Source: Haloglomus halophilum
Lineage (GTDB): Archaea; Halobacteriota; Halobacteria; Halobacteriales; Haloarculaceae
Assembly (NCBI RefSeq): GCF_024298885.1
Contig: NZ_CP101166.1
Location: 1,984,001 to 2,048,000 of the forward strand
Direction of reading: 5' to 3'
DNA length: 64,000 nt
In this document: positions 33,057-41,921 of the stretch, in pieces
How the letters are laid out: each line of letters begins with the position of its first letter
Position numbering within the stretch: the first letter of the stretch is position 1
Translations under genes and position numbers: made by a program
The notes under the pieces: model-generated
The model's input: the letters and a program-made list of their open reading frames with translations, nothing else
Databases searched by the model: none
What the model was told of the DNA's origin: nothing

Positions 33057-34262
33057 CTACCGGGGGACGTTCTCCCCGTCCTCGGCGACCGCCTCGTACG
33101 CGTCCGTCGACCGGGTCCTGTCGATGCGGCGGACGGCCTCGCGGGCGACCTGCTCGCTCTGTGCGTCGAGTTCGTCACGCAGGTTCTCCCGGAGCTCCGC
33201 CAGCAGTTCCTCGGTCACCTGCTCCCAGATGCCCTCGCGTTTGGCCGCGAGCTTCTCGTCGATGGCGGCGGCGACCTCCGGGTCGATGTCGCTGAACTCG
33301 TGGGGGTTGAGGAGCTCGAACTCCTCCTTCTCGTTGCCACCGCCGACGAGGCTCTGCACGCGTCCGGTGAAGCCACCGCTGTCGTCCTCCTGTTCGTCCC
33401 GCAGCCGCCCCTTCTCGACGTCCTCCATGAGCTTCGCCGCCTCGAGCGGGTACCGGTCGAACGCCCGCTCGGTCTCTTTCCGGACTGCCGCGAACTTCTC
33501 GGCCACGGCGTCCTCCAGCTGGGCGGTATCCCGGATCCGGGCCCGGTCGAGCCGTCGCCGCGAGCGCAGTTCGTCGTGGTAGGTCGGGAGCGCGTCGATG
33601 CTGAGGGCGTTCCGGTCGGCGAGGTGCTGGACAGTCCGGACCAGTCGACGGTCCGGCTCGACCTGCTGTTGCTCTGCCTCCTCGCCGATGACATCGAAGT
33701 AGTCGGTCGGCCGCCGCTCGGGCGAGACGAAGCGCAACTCCGGGAGTGCGCCCCGCACGCTCCCGACGAACTGGTCGAGCTGCTGTATGGGCATCCGACA
33801 CTTCACGGAGTCGTGCCGGTACTCTTCCCACACTCGTGCGACGAACCTCGCGTTGATATCACCGGGAGCGCTGAAGCCGCTGTCACGGCGTTCGATTCTG
33901 AATGTCTTCTCGGGCTCCGGTTCGGCCGTGTACGAATCGACCCGACACTCCTCCAGCAGTTTGGCGAGCCTCGGCAGGGGAACCTGGGCCGCCTCCTCGA
34001 GTGGCATCACGAACAGGTCGAAGTATGGGACCTCGCCTCTGGTCCACTCCGCGCCGCCACTCTCCTGCTTCCGTTCGAAGCCGAATACGAGGGCGTTGCC
34101 GATGCCCTCGAAGAACCCGCCTTCCTTGCGGTCGAGTGCCGAATCGGCCTCGATCAGCAACTCCCTGAGCCGCCCCTCGTCGACCGGCAGCGATGCCCCC
34201 CGCTGATACGAGAACGTGTCGTATATCGCGTGATGGATCTCCAGCGTTACTGTTCCAGCCAT
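33057..34262 (-). CDS. GTPase-coupled cassette protein, possibly GAP1-N-like
   Basis: A 401-residue soluble protein whose start overlaps the 3' end of the active GTPase-like gene by 16 nt, so the two are co-translated. The N terminus LEIHHAIYDTFSYQRGASL weakly recalls the HQALYG..G.H start of GTPase-associated protein 1 (GAP1-N) domains, known as partners of GTPases in bacterial conflict systems; this is a resemblance, not an assignment. The C-terminal half is helical and charged (RRRLDRARIRDTAQLEDAVAEKF; WEQVTEELLAELRENLRDEL), likely coiled coil. No catalytic motif is visible. A regulator or effector of the GTPase is inferred from the overlap. Confidence 0.68.
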   Translation of the reverse strand: MAGTVTLEIHHAIYDTFSYQRGASLPVDEGRLRELLIEADSALDRKEGGFFEGIGNALVFGFERKQESGGAEWTRGEVPYFDLFVMPLEEAAQVPLPRLAKLLEECRVDSYTAEPEPEKTFRIERRDSGFSAPGDINARFVARVWEEYRHDSVKCRMPIQQLDQFVGSVRGALPELRFVSPERRPTDYFDVIGEEAEQQQVEPDRRLVRTVQHLADRNALSIDALPTYHDELRSRRRLDRARIRDTAQLEDAVAEKFAAVRKETERAFDRYPLEAAKLMEDVEKGRLRDEQEDDSGGFTGRVQSLVGGGNEKEEFELLNPHEFSDIDPEVAAAIDEKLAAKREGIWEQVTEELLAELRENLRDELDAQSEQVAREAVRRIDRTRSTDAYEAVAEDGENVPR

Positions 34263-35167
34263 TGAATCACCTTGTTGAACCCTTTGACCTCGAATCCCCC
34301 GTGACCGTCCGCAGTGAGCGTCCCCGTCTCGGTCTGTGGCGCCCCCTTGTCGGGGACCGAGACACCGAAGAAGTCGACCTCACGGTTCGTATCGACGAAG
34401 TTGAGGATGTCGGCTACCTTCGGAACGGAGCCCCGGTTGATGCGGTCGGTCAGATGCTCGAGGAGCTCCTGGTCGCGCATGCTCGGAGTTATCACCTGCC
34501 TCAGCATTCGCGTCACGAACCCGGGGTTCGTCGATTCGGGGTCGTACCCGTACCAGTCGACGGCGATCGGAATCACGGCGACGTCGGTGAACTCCTCGTT
34601 GGCGTGCTTGATGTCCTCGGTATCGTACGCGATGTCCTTGTTCTCCTCTGTCGCTTTGTACAGGTTCAGGAGGAAGATGGCCTTGTCGGAGCTGTAGTAG
34701 TGGTGGAGGAAGGCGGTCTTCCAGACATCGGGCGATGTCGGCGAGACTCCGCGTTCGAAGTCCGGCTTGATGTTCTTCTCGTACTCGGTCTTGATGTCCT
34801 CCGGGTCGTCCGTTTGCCCCTTCTTGATCTGTCTGATGAGCGGGAGCATGTCGACACCGCCATCGATGGCTGCCTTCAGCCCCTCGCCGGGCAGGTCGAT
34901 GAGGTTCACCGTCGTCGCGGGGCGGCTGAACGACTTCCCCGTCAGCTCGTATCTCGCGATGTACCCGTCCTGTGTCTTGTCGGGGTACTGGTTCCCCGTG
35001 AACATCCGCTTCCTGACTCCCTTCTGGTAGTCCTTCTTGCTCCCGTAGATGGTGCTGTTGATGCCGAAGCCGCTCGTCCTGTCGACGTGCTGCAGGAGCC
35101 CCCCCGCGAACGTGGATTTCGCCCCCCCGCTGCCCGCGATGAGCATCACACTGTTCTCCTCGTCCAT
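34247..35167 (-). CDS. P-loop GTPase-like protein of the cassette
   Basis: A 306-residue cytosolic NTPase. The P loop is IAGSGGAKSTF with lysine retained; NLIDLPGEGLKAA supplies a DxxG switch. The G4-like strand reads VIPIAVDWYGYD, lacking the usual NKxD, so nucleotide specificity is unclear. Long insert ERGVSPTSPDVWKTAFLHHYY and a conserved C terminus (GGFEVKGFNKVIQWLEQ) are shared with the degenerate paralogue at 21783-22700. It is the first gene of a two-gene minus-strand operon. A strong TATA box (TTATTTATAAT on the minus strand near 35235-35245) lies about 70 nt upstream. Confidence 0.8.
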   Translation of the reverse strand: MDEENSVMLIAGSGGAKSTFAGGLLQHVDRTSGFGINSTIYGSKKDYQKGVRKRMFTGNQYPDKTQDGYIARYELTGKSFSRPATTVNLIDLPGEGLKAAIDGGVDMLPLIRQIKKGQTDDPEDIKTEYEKNIKPDFERGVSPTSPDVWKTAFLHHYYSSDKAIFLLNLYKATEENKDIAYDTEDIKHANEEFTDVAVIPIAVDWYGYDPESTNPGFVTRMLRQVITPSMRDQELLEHLTDRINRGSVPKVADILNFVDTNREVDFFGVSVPDKGAPQTETGTLTADGHGGFEVKGFNKVIQWLEQ

Positions 35168-35396
35168 CTATACCCCCCCGTCGGTGACACCTGTCCGGGT
35201 GTGGTGCATCGGTATCGTTTCCGAGAACGCGAGCGCTATTATAAATAACGAGGAGAATACCTGCGCCTCTAGACACGGGATGAATCCGATAACCCACTCC
35301 ACAGGCTACCGTCGATAGCAAGGCCGGATGTTCCACTATCCAACAGCAAATTTTAGAAATTATACCAGTATAACCCGTTATAGAGGCGTTCCACGG

Positions 35397-36716
35397 ATGC
35401 TGGAAGTCCACCGCACTCATCGGGCGAAGATCCGCAACCACTCGCAGGTCACGGACTCGATTGACCGGCACGGGTGGAGCGCCAGCAAACTCTGGAACGT
35501 CGCTAACTACCACTCCCGCCAGGTCTGGGAGGGGACGGGTGAGATTCCCGACCACGGCGACCTCAAAGACGAGTTGAAGGATCATCCAAAGTACAAGGGA
35601 CTGCACAGCCAGTCCAGTCAGCGAGTTCTGGAGGAACTCGCTGAAGCCTTCAACTCGTGGTACGAAAAGAGGAAGGCCGACAACCGTGCGAATCCGCCCG
35701 GCTACCGCAAACGCAACTACTACGACGAGGAAGGCCGTCGTGTCCATGAGGAACACCCCCGTAGCACGGTGACGTGGAAGCAGAACGGCATCCGACACGA
35801 CACCAAGCACAACCGCATCCGACTCTCAAAAGGGGCAAACCACAAAAATCACCCCCGCGACCGCGACTACATCCTCGTCGAGTACGAGATGCGTCCCGGC
35901 ATCACGGTCGAGAACCTGCAACAAGTCAGGGCCGTGTACGACCAACCGAAGGAGCAGTGGGAACTGCACCTCGTCTGCAAACACGAGGTGGAGACGCCTG
36001 ACCCGTCCGGTGAGGAGACGGCGGGTATCGACCTCGGCGTCTCGAACTTCGCCGCTGTCGCCTACAGCACGGAGGACGCCAACCTGTATCCCGGCAATCG
36101 CCTGAAACAGGACGGGTACTACTTCCCGAAGGAAATCGCTAAATGCGATGATAGTAGTGGCGAGCGAGCCACTCATCTGCACCAGAAGTGGTCGGAGCGC
36201 CGCACTCATTTCTTCCACTCGCTGGCGAAACACATCGTCCAGCGGTGCATTGAGAAGGGCGTTTGTCGCATCAACGTCGGCAATCTCGAAGGCGTCCGCG
36301 AGGACGATACCGGCGAAGCGAAAGACTGGGGACGACACGGCAACCTCAATCTGCACGGTTGGGCGTTCGACCGATTCCGCCAGATCCTTAGCTACAAGGC
36401 GAAAGTAGAGGGCATCGAGGTCGTGGAGGTGTCCGAGCGGAACACGTCGAAGACGTGTTGCGTCTGCGGTAGAGAAGATGAGAGTCAGCGCGCTGAACGC
36501 GGCCTGTACGTCTGCGAGGAGTGTGACGCGGCGTTCAATGCTGATGCGAACGGGGCGGAGAATATCCGTCTCGATATCAACGCAAGTAACTCCGAGTCTC
36601 CGCCCGTTTTGGACGGGGATAGGAGTATCGGCTGGTTGGCACAGCCGGCAGTCTACCTGTATGACCTCTCCCGAGGATTCCAACCTCAACGAGAGGTGGT
36701 GAACTGCAAACCCTAA
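35397..36716 (+). CDS. tnpB: TnpB RNA-guided endonuclease
   Basis: A 439-residue TnpB. The N-terminal region has MLEVHRTHRAKIRN and a WED/REC-like basic segment (RKRNYYDEEGRR). RuvC motifs: D in AGIDLGVSN (about residue 211), E in VGNLEGV (about 297) and D in AFNADANGAENI (about 383). The zinc finger is TCCVCG with YVCEEC, about residues 353-373. All catalytic residues are intact, so a nuclease guided by an RNA from the element's right end is expected. ATG at 35397 fits the family start; an upstream frame has AT-rich leader composition. Confidence 0.92.
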   Translation: MLEVHRTHRAKIRNHSQVTDSIDRHGWSASKLWNVANYHSRQVWEGTGEIPDHGDLKDELKDHPKYKGLHSQSSQRVLEELAEAFNSWYEKRKADNRANPPGYRKRNYYDEEGRRVHEEHPRSTVTWKQNGIRHDTKHNRIRLSKGANHKNHPRDRDYILVEYEMRPGITVENLQQVRAVYDQPKEQWELHLVCKHEVETPDPSGEETAGIDLGVSNFAAVAYSTEDANLYPGNRLKQDGYYFPKEIAKCDDSSGERATHLHQKWSERRTHFFHSLAKHIVQRCIEKGVCRINVGNLEGVREDDTGEAKDWGRHGNLNLHGWAFDRFRQILSYKAKVEGIEVVEVSERNTSKTCCVCGREDESQRAERGLYVCEECDAAFNADANGAENIRLDINASNSESPPVLDGDRSIGWLAQPAVYLYDLSRGFQPQREVVNCKP

Positions 36717-36735
36717 TATCCCAACGCTCGGGATT

Positions 36736-36755
36736 CCTCCGCCTTCAGGCGGAGG
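36736..36755 (+). ncRNA. Right-end hairpin, predicted scaffold of the TnpB omega RNA
   Basis: CCTCCGCC and GGCGGAGG form a perfect 8-bp stem with a TTCA loop, 20 nt after the tnpB stop and just before GGATGTCAA (36757-36765). In IS605 elements the right-end hairpin is part of the omega/reRNA, and flanking sequence from about 36766 onward would be its guide. Boundaries are inferred. Confidence 0.55.
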
Positions 36756-36805
36756 AGGATGTCAATTCCTTCCCGTCGGTCTGCCTGTCGCGGAACGCCC
36801 TGTTC

Positions 36806-37447
36806 TCAGGGAAGCGATTTCAGGTACTGGATGAGCGCCCCGTCAGCCAGTCGCGTCGGTTCGAGGAACACGGCAAGCGCGCGGGCCCCCCACGAGTCGT
36901 CCTGTGTCTTCTCCAGCTCGGCGAGCAGGATGTTCCGGTAGCCGTAGAGGATCGCGGTCAGCAGGAGTACCGCGATCAGGAAGTACGGCTGGCCGAGCGC
37001 GAAGAAGCCGGCCAGGCAGTAGGCGACACCGAACAGGTACACCTCGTGGCCGAAGCCGGTCAGGATCCCGATGAACAGAGTGTTCGACGGGTTGTTGAAC
37101 CGGTAGTGGAGGAACCCGCCGCCGACCACCATCCCCAGGTAGAGGCCGTTCATGAGGAGATCCGTCGTGGTGATGAACGGCGGCGGGAGCAGCAGTGCGA
37201 CGCCGACGGCCAGGCTCAACACCGCGTAGGCGTAGTTCCCGACCTGACTGTTGGCCTGCCACAGCGAGACGAGCAACACGCCGAGGAACAGGAAGCCGAT
37301 GCTGTACTGGAACCCGAAGACGAAATCCGGGAAGCCGAACGTCTGACGGTCGACGAGGAACCGGAACCCGATCGACGAGATGGCCAGCAGTACCCCCCCG
37401 CCGATGAGGAATCCCAGGTTCTCCTTCTCGTACCTTGAGAGCCCCAT
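36806..37447 (-). CDS. Polytopic membrane protein
   Basis: A 213-residue protein with about six predicted spans (LGFLIGGGVLLAISSIGFRF, YSIGFLFLGVLLVSLW, NYAYAVLSLAVGVALLL, YLGMVVGGGFLHYRF, YFLIAVLLLTAILYG). No transporter signature. Start MGLSRYEKENLG; the gene lies about 100 nt after the next upstream minus-strand gene and may be in the same transcript. Function unknown. Confidence 0.72.
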   Translation of the reverse strand: MGLSRYEKENLGFLIGGGVLLAISSIGFRFLVDRQTFGFPDFVFGFQYSIGFLFLGVLLVSLWQANSQVGNYAYAVLSLAVGVALLLPPPFITTTDLLMNGLYLGMVVGGGFLHYRFNNPSNTLFIGILTGFGHEVYLFGVAYCLAGFFALGQPYFLIAVLLLTAILYGYRNILLAELEKTQDDSWGARALAVFLEPTRLADGALIQYLKSLP

Positions 37448-37548
37448 TCGACAACACGTCGCGGGCACTCGGTAATCAATCCTCCGTCGACCGGCCGCCG
37501 GCCGGCGGTCCCGGCGGCGCAGTGACGGCGGCTGTTGCCGGCCGGCGG

Positions 37549-38001
37549 TCAGGGGATCGACTTCACGAGGCTCGCGATGCGAGCGATCGCGGCGTTGGAG
37601 AAGCTGATCGCCGTGAACACCGCCAGATACGCAACCAGCCCGATGGTCTTGACCGTCGCGAGCGCGCGGTCGAGCGGTCCGGCCGACTGGGGCTGTTCCC
37701 CCACCAGCGCCAGTCCGGTCGCGAACTCGCGGATCTGCGTGTCGACGGTCGCACCGACCGTCGCGACCCACGTCCCCGACGGCCCCCAGGTCGCTACCAG
37801 CAGGGCGTAGAACAGGAAACCGGCCAGGATGGCCGTCGAACGTTTGCGCCAGGTCCGCTCGATGCTCGTCACCTGGGCCCGCTTGCGCTGTACGTGGGCG
37901 AAGCCGTACGCCAGCACCATCCCGGCGCCGGCGACGTTCAACACGTCGGTCAGCGGCGACGTTGTCTGGGCCTGGAGTACGAAGGTCGGGAATCCACTCA
38001 T
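37549..38001 (-). CDS. Membrane protein of a three-gene membrane operon
   Basis: A 150-residue protein with spans near VLNVAGAGMVLAYGFAHV, STAILAGFLFYALLVATW and VKTIGLVAYLAVFTAISF, separated by a basic segment (QRKRAQVTSIERTWRKR). Its ATG overlaps the TGA of the zinc-ribbon membrane protein (ATGA). No recognised domain. Confidence 0.75.
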   Translation of the reverse strand: MSGFPTFVLQAQTTSPLTDVLNVAGAGMVLAYGFAHVQRKRAQVTSIERTWRKRSTAILAGFLFYALLVATWGPSGTWVATVGATVDTQIREFATGLALVGEQPQSAGPLDRALATVKTIGLVAYLAVFTAISFSNAAIARIASLVKSIP

Positions 38002-38507
38002 GTATCGAGTTTGTAGCCACAGCTGCTGTTCGCACAGAACGTCGCGTCCGGGCCGTTCTGTTCGCCACAGTTCGGACACTGGGTGCCGGGGGCGCTGCCG
38101 CCGCCGGTGGTGCCGCCCCCGCCGGTGGTGCCGGAGCCGCTACTCGTGGTCGAGCTGCCGGTGTTGCCGGTGCTGGTGCCCGTCCCGGACCCGCTGGTGC
38201 CTGTTCCGGAGCCAGTGTTGCCCGCTCCGGACCCGCCGGAGGCGCTCGTCCCGCTCCCGCTCGGCAGCATCGCCGCCGGGCTCCAGCCGTAATGACTGGC
38301 GGCGGCCGCGACCGGTGCGACGAGCGCGAGCGTTCCCATGAGGAGCATGAGGGGCTCGAACAGGATGAGGAAGGCCGCCGTCACCCCGACGGCGAGCAGG
38401 CCGGCGAGCTCCGGGCCGCGGTTGAAGAAGTAGTCCGCGAGCCGGTAGCTCCCGACGAGGGTCAGTAGCGCCGCAATCGTCCCCAGCATCCCCACTAACT
38501 CGGGCAT
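37998..38507 (-). CDS. Membrane protein with Gly/Ser/Thr linker and C-terminal zinc ribbon
   Basis: A 169-residue protein: three predicted spans in the first 75 residues (MLGTIAALLTLVGSYRL, LLAVGVTAAFLILFEPL, LMGTLALVAPVAAAAS), a long low-complexity GSGTGTSTG linker and a zinc ribbon QCPNCGEQNGPDATFCANSSCG near the C terminus. Zinc-ribbon tails of this kind are common in archaeal membrane proteins of unknown role. It starts the three-gene minus-strand operon. Confidence 0.8.
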   Translation of the reverse strand: MPELVGMLGTIAALLTLVGSYRLADYFFNRGPELAGLLAVGVTAAFLILFEPLMLLMGTLALVAPVAAAASHYGWSPAAMLPSGSGTSASGGSGAGNTGSGTGTSGSGTGTSTGNTGSSTTSSGSGTTGGGGTTGGGSAPGTQCPNCGEQNGPDATFCANSSCGYKLDT

Positions 38508-38615
38508 GTCCCGTCCGTGGTTACTTCGAGGCCAAGTATAACAGTTTGGTCACTCGGCGCGGCGCCGGCTGTGACTCTAGGGTTTTTGTCCGCCCGCCGT
38601 CCACCCAGGGAACGA

Positions 38616-39515
38616 ATGCGGGATTACCGGCTTCTCCTGGTGGCCGCACTCGTGCTAACCGCGGGCTGCACCGGTGGCTCCATCACCGGGGGGGACGCGA
38701 CCATCGTCGACCGGGTCGACGGGGACTGTGACGACCGACACAGCGAGGTCGATATCCGGCTGTCGCTCTCGTACACCGACAGCGCCGACCTGTTCTCCGA
38801 GACGGATGCCGTGATTCTGGTCGAGTACACGGACGGGGGCCAGTGGGCGCGGGCGACGCGCATCGGTGACGCTCCCAGCGGTGGCATCGAGCGGACGGTT
38901 TCGCTCACGGGGTCGGACTTCGGTGGCGTGGAGGGCCCGGTCCGACTGCGGGTCAGCGTGCTCGATTCGGATGTCACCAGCAACCAGGACCTGGGGTCGG
39001 TCCCGGTCGGCGAGGTGGCCGTCGAGCCACAGTCGGCGGACCGCGGGACACTCTCGGCGGGCTTCGACTGGCGCGGGGAACTCCGCCGGAACACCACGGT
39101 CACCTTCGTGGCCGGTGACCGGTCGGACTCGGACTGTCCCGTCGTCTCCTACGACTGGGACTTCGACGGCGATGGGACCCCCGAGCGCGAGGGACGGACG
39201 GTCACGTACCGGTTCCAGTCCGACGGGTACCATACGGTCGAGCTGACGCTCGCCGATAGCCGCGACCGGGAGGCCAGCGTCGAGCGCGAGGTACTCGTCG
39301 TGTTCGACCCCGACGGTGACGGCGTGACCAGCGCCATCGAGCGCGCCCGCGGCACCGACCCCCGTGACCCGGACACCGACGACGACCTCTTCCACGACGG
39401 CATCGACCCGGCCCCGACCTCGCTCCTCGTTCCGACGGGCCTCATCCAGGGCGTGCTGTTCGCCCTGCTGTTCGGCGCGTTCCTGTACAGCACCCGTGAT
39501 TCCTTGCCACCATAG
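38616..39515 (+). CDS. Lipoprotein with PKD domain and C-terminal membrane anchor
   Basis: A 299-residue surface protein. Signal peptide with lipobox LTAGC (cysteine at about residue 19). A beta domain follows, then a PKD domain with SYDWDFDGDGTPEREGRTVTYRF and YHTVELTLADS, then one calcium-binding TSP3-type unit (DPDGDGVTSAIERARGTDPRDPDTDDD), and a final span (LIQGVLFALLFGAFLYS). This shares the PKD/TSP3 architecture of the larger convergent neighbour, so the two may be a related surface pair. Confidence 0.82.
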   Translation: MRDYRLLLVAALVLTAGCTGGSITGGDATIVDRVDGDCDDRHSEVDIRLSLSYTDSADLFSETDAVILVEYTDGGQWARATRIGDAPSGGIERTVSLTGSDFGGVEGPVRLRVSVLDSDVTSNQDLGSVPVGEVAVEPQSADRGTLSAGFDWRGELRRNTTVTFVAGDRSDSDCPVVSYDWDFDGDGTPEREGRTVTYRFQSDGYHTVELTLADSRDREASVEREVLVVFDPDGDGVTSAIERARGTDPRDPDTDDDLFHDGIDPAPTSLLVPTGLIQGVLFALLFGAFLYSTRDSLPP

Positions 39516-39529
39516 GATGCCCAACCGTC

Positions 39530-41644
39530 CTAGGGTGTCAGCGGGTCCCTGAGAACCAGCACCGCCAGCAGCCCCGTCAGCAGTACCTGGATTCCACCGA
39601 GCGGGAACCAGGCGATGTTCGGCAGCGGGTCCATCCCGTCGCTGAACAGGTCACCGTCCGTGTCCGGGGCCGTCGGGTCGAGTCCCCGTTCGGTCTCGGG
39701 GCCGTCCTCGACCCCATCGCCGTCCGTATCGGCGACTAACGGGTCCGTGTCGGCATCGACCTCGCGGCCGTCGTCGAGGCCGTCGCCGTCGGTGTCGGCT
39801 CGCGTCGGGTCGGTGCCGAGTTCGAGTTCACGTGGGTCGTCGAGGCCGTCGTCGTCCGTATCCGTGGCGGTCGGGTCGGTGCCGAGTTCGAGTTCGCGGG
39901 GGTCCTCGAGGCCGTCGTCGTCCGTATCCGTGGCGGTCGGGTCGGTGCCGAGGTCGACCTCGCGACCGTCGTCGAGGCCGTCGTCGTCGGTGTCGGGGAC
40001 GGTCGGGTCCGCGCCCGCTTCCAGTTCGGGGCCGTCGTCGAGGCCATCGTCGTCGGTGTCGGGGCTGGTGGGGTCGGTATCGAGTTCGAGTTCGCGGGGG
40101 TCCTCGAGGCCGTCGTCGTCCGTATCCGTGGCGGTCGGGTCGGTGCCGAGTTCGAGTTCGCGGGGGTCGTCGAGACCGTCGCCATCCGTATCCACCATGG
40201 ACGGATCAGTTCCATAGTCCTCGACCTCGGGGCCGTCCCGCAGTCCGTCGCCGTCCGTGTCCGGGTCGAGGGGGTTCGTCCCGAGGGCCACTTCCCGACC
40301 GTCGGTGAGGCCGTCGTCGTCCGTATCGCGTACCAGCGGGTCGGTGTCGAACTCGGTCACCTCGCGTCCGTCGTCGAGGCCGTCCTCGTCGGTGTCCTCG
40401 TCGGTCGGGTCGGTGTCGAGTTCGAAGTACTCGCGGCCGTCGTCCAGTCCGTCGCCGTCGGTGTCGGGGTCGGTCGGGTCGGTGCCGACGTCCTCGACCT
40501 CTCGACGGTCGTCCAGTCCGTCACCGTCGGTGTCGGGGTCGGTCGGGTCGGTCCCGAGACGCTCGATCTCTCGGCCGTCCCGAAATCCGTCCCCATCGGT
40601 GTCCGGGGCGAGGGGGTCGGTGTCGAATTCGGTCACCTCGCGTCCGTCGGCCAGTCCGTCATCGTCGGTGTCTGCTGACGTCGGATCGGTCCCGAGCTCT
40701 CTCTCTCTCAGGTCATCCAGCCCATCACCATCCGTGTCCTCATCGAGGGGATCCGTCCCGAGCTCCACCTCTTTCCCGTCGATGAGACCGTCACCATCGG
40801 TATCCGAGTTCGTCGGGTCCGTACCGTAGTCCTCCACCTCTGGTCCATCCAGCAGTCCATCGTCATCCGTATCGGGGTCGTCGAGGTCGGTTCCCGTCGC
40901 GTTCTCCTCCTGATCCAACAGCCCATCGCTATCCGAGTCGATCCGGATGGAGATGTTCCTGGTCGTGCTATCCGAGCCGCCGTGCGAGTCAACGACCGTC
41001 AACGAGATCTTCGCCGCTCCCTGCTCTTCGAAGACGTGGGTGATCCGCTGTCCTCGCTTTTCGGGGGTGCCGTCGTCGTCCAGGTCCCACTTGTACTTCC
41101 GGATACTATCGCGGAGATCACCGGGGTCCGACGCGGACCCGTCCAGCGTCACGTTCGAACCTGCGCTCGGCTCGGAGGGAGAAACACTGAACTCGGCCAC
41201 CGGTGCCGTATTGGCGAAGACCGTCTGGTACGTGGTATCCGTGTGCCCGTCCTCGGTAGTGACGGTCAGCACGATCTCGTGAGCACCACCCGTCTCGAAG
41301 GTTTTCGATACGGTTGGCCCGATCGCGTCCGTGGTGCCGTCCTTGTCGAAATCCCATTCGTACGATTCGATTTCGTCGTTACACTCCTGCTCCGAGTTCA
41401 CCTGGTTCGAACATGCCGTGGAGCTGCTCGCGTCGAACGTGACCTCCTCGCCCACCATCGGGTTGTCGGGCTCGACGGCCACGCTGGCATCCGGTTCGTT
41501 GTCGGCCGTAGCGCCCGTCACGAGGCCCTGCGCAGGCGGCACGGTGATGCTGAGGATCATGACAAGAACCGAGAGGAAAAGGACACCCCGCCTTGAATAT
41601 CGAACACAGTCTGATATCTGCCGAAACTTGCTGGTGACTCCCAT
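39530..41644 (-). CDS. Large surface protein: two PKD domains and many TSP3-like calcium-binding repeats
   Basis: A 704-residue exported protein. The N terminus has a signal peptide ([19 protein letters not shown]). Two PKD domains follow ([34 protein letters not shown]). Residues about 235-670 are some 22 units of [20 protein letters not shown] type, the thrombospondin type 3-like calcium-binding repeat. The C terminus has one span ([19 protein letters not shown]), giving a membrane-anchored, stalked, cation-binding surface protein. Likely adhesion or matrix role, inferred. Convergent with the PKD lipoprotein; the stop codons are 15 bp apart. Confidence 0.87.
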   Translation of the reverse strand: MGVTSKFRQISDCVRYSRRGVLFLSVLVMILSITVPPAQGLVTGATADNEPDASVAVEPDNPMVGEEVTFDASSSTACSNQVNSEQECNDEIESYEWDFDKDGTTDAIGPTVSKTFETGGAHEIVLTVTTEDGHTDTTYQTVFANTAPVAEFSVSPSEPSAGSNVTLDGSASDPGDLRDSIRKYKWDLDDDGTPEKRGQRITHVFEEQGAAKISLTVVDSHGGSDSTTRNISIRIDSDSDGLLDQEENATGTDLDDPDTDDDGLLDGPEVEDYGTDPTNSDTDGDGLIDGKEVELGTDPLDEDTDGDGLDDLRERELGTDPTSADTDDDGLADGREVTEFDTDPLAPDTDGDGFRDGREIERLGTDPTDPDTDGDGLDDRREVEDVGTDPTDPDTDGDGLDDGREYFELDTDPTDEDTDEDGLDDGREVTEFDTDPLVRDTDDDGLTDGREVALGTNPLDPDTDGDGLRDGPEVEDYGTDPSMVDTDGDGLDDPRELELGTDPTATDTDDDGLEDPRELELDTDPTSPDTDDDGLDDGPELEAGADPTVPDTDDDGLDDGREVDLGTDPTATDTDDDGLEDPRELELGTDPTATDTDDDGLDDPRELELGTDPTRADTDGDGLDDGREVDADTDPLVADTDGDGVEDGPETERGLDPTAPDTDGDLFSDGMDPLPNIAWFPLGGIQVLLTGLLAVLVLRDPLTP
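39655..40930 (-). repeat. Tandem repeat encoding calcium-binding TSP3-like units
   Basis: About 1.3 kb of 54-60-bp degenerate tandem units, with near-identical blocks such as those at 39830-39960 and 40090-40170, encoding D-x-D-x-D-G-L motifs. Some copies are almost identical at DNA level, so the array probably expands and contracts by recombination. Confidence 0.85.
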
Positions 41645-41921
41645 ACCCCAGAGCCCTCGTTGGGTCGTAGATGACTAAAACCTCATGTCTTGCAGGGGAA
41701 GCCGCCAGGGTCGAGTGATCGTCTCGTGGATTGTCACGATGGCTCTGGTCCAACCGTCTACCGGGCTTCAGGAGCGACGGTTGGGGGACCGACTGTAGGA
41801 AGGCTCGTTCGATATCTGGATCGGCCGACCCGGGCTTCGACCGGGAATCGTTCCTCCCGTGGGGACAGCCCCGAACATGTTCCCGGAAACCCCCTTTACC
41901 GAGTGCTCGGCACGCCGCAGT
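41645..41921. promoter_or_regulatory. Divergent promoter region of surface-protein gene and oxidase gene
   Basis: 277 bp without a gene. The minus-strand gene has a TATA-like AGTCATC area near 41672; the plus-strand oxidase has the CGAA-N4-TTCG site and CTTTACC (about 41893). Nothing else recognised. Confidence 0.5.
41872..41883. promoter_or_regulatory. CGAA-N4-TTCG-type site before the oxidase gene (one mismatch)
   Basis: CGAACATGTTCC, ending 39 nt before the ATG at 41922. It contains the perfect palindrome GAACATGTTC. The fixed 38-39 nt spacing found at eight genes supports both the site and the chosen start codon. Confidence 0.7.

Larger units (their letters stand above)
35340..36765 (+). 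mobile_element. IS200/IS605-type element with tnpB only (IS1341-like)
   Basis: Lower GC than its neighbours, a tnpB gene without a detectable tnpA, and a right end with a stem-loop followed by GGATGTCAA, as in haloarchaeal IS605-family elements (from memory). The left end is uncertain; the A/T-rich 35340-35390 carries the promoter. It inserts between the GTPase promoter and the next operon and does not break a visible gene. Confidence 0.7.

Noticed and set aside
39655..40930. CRISPR-like array
   Set aside because: Repeats are coding and in frame for calcium-binding units, with no unique spacers of constant length.
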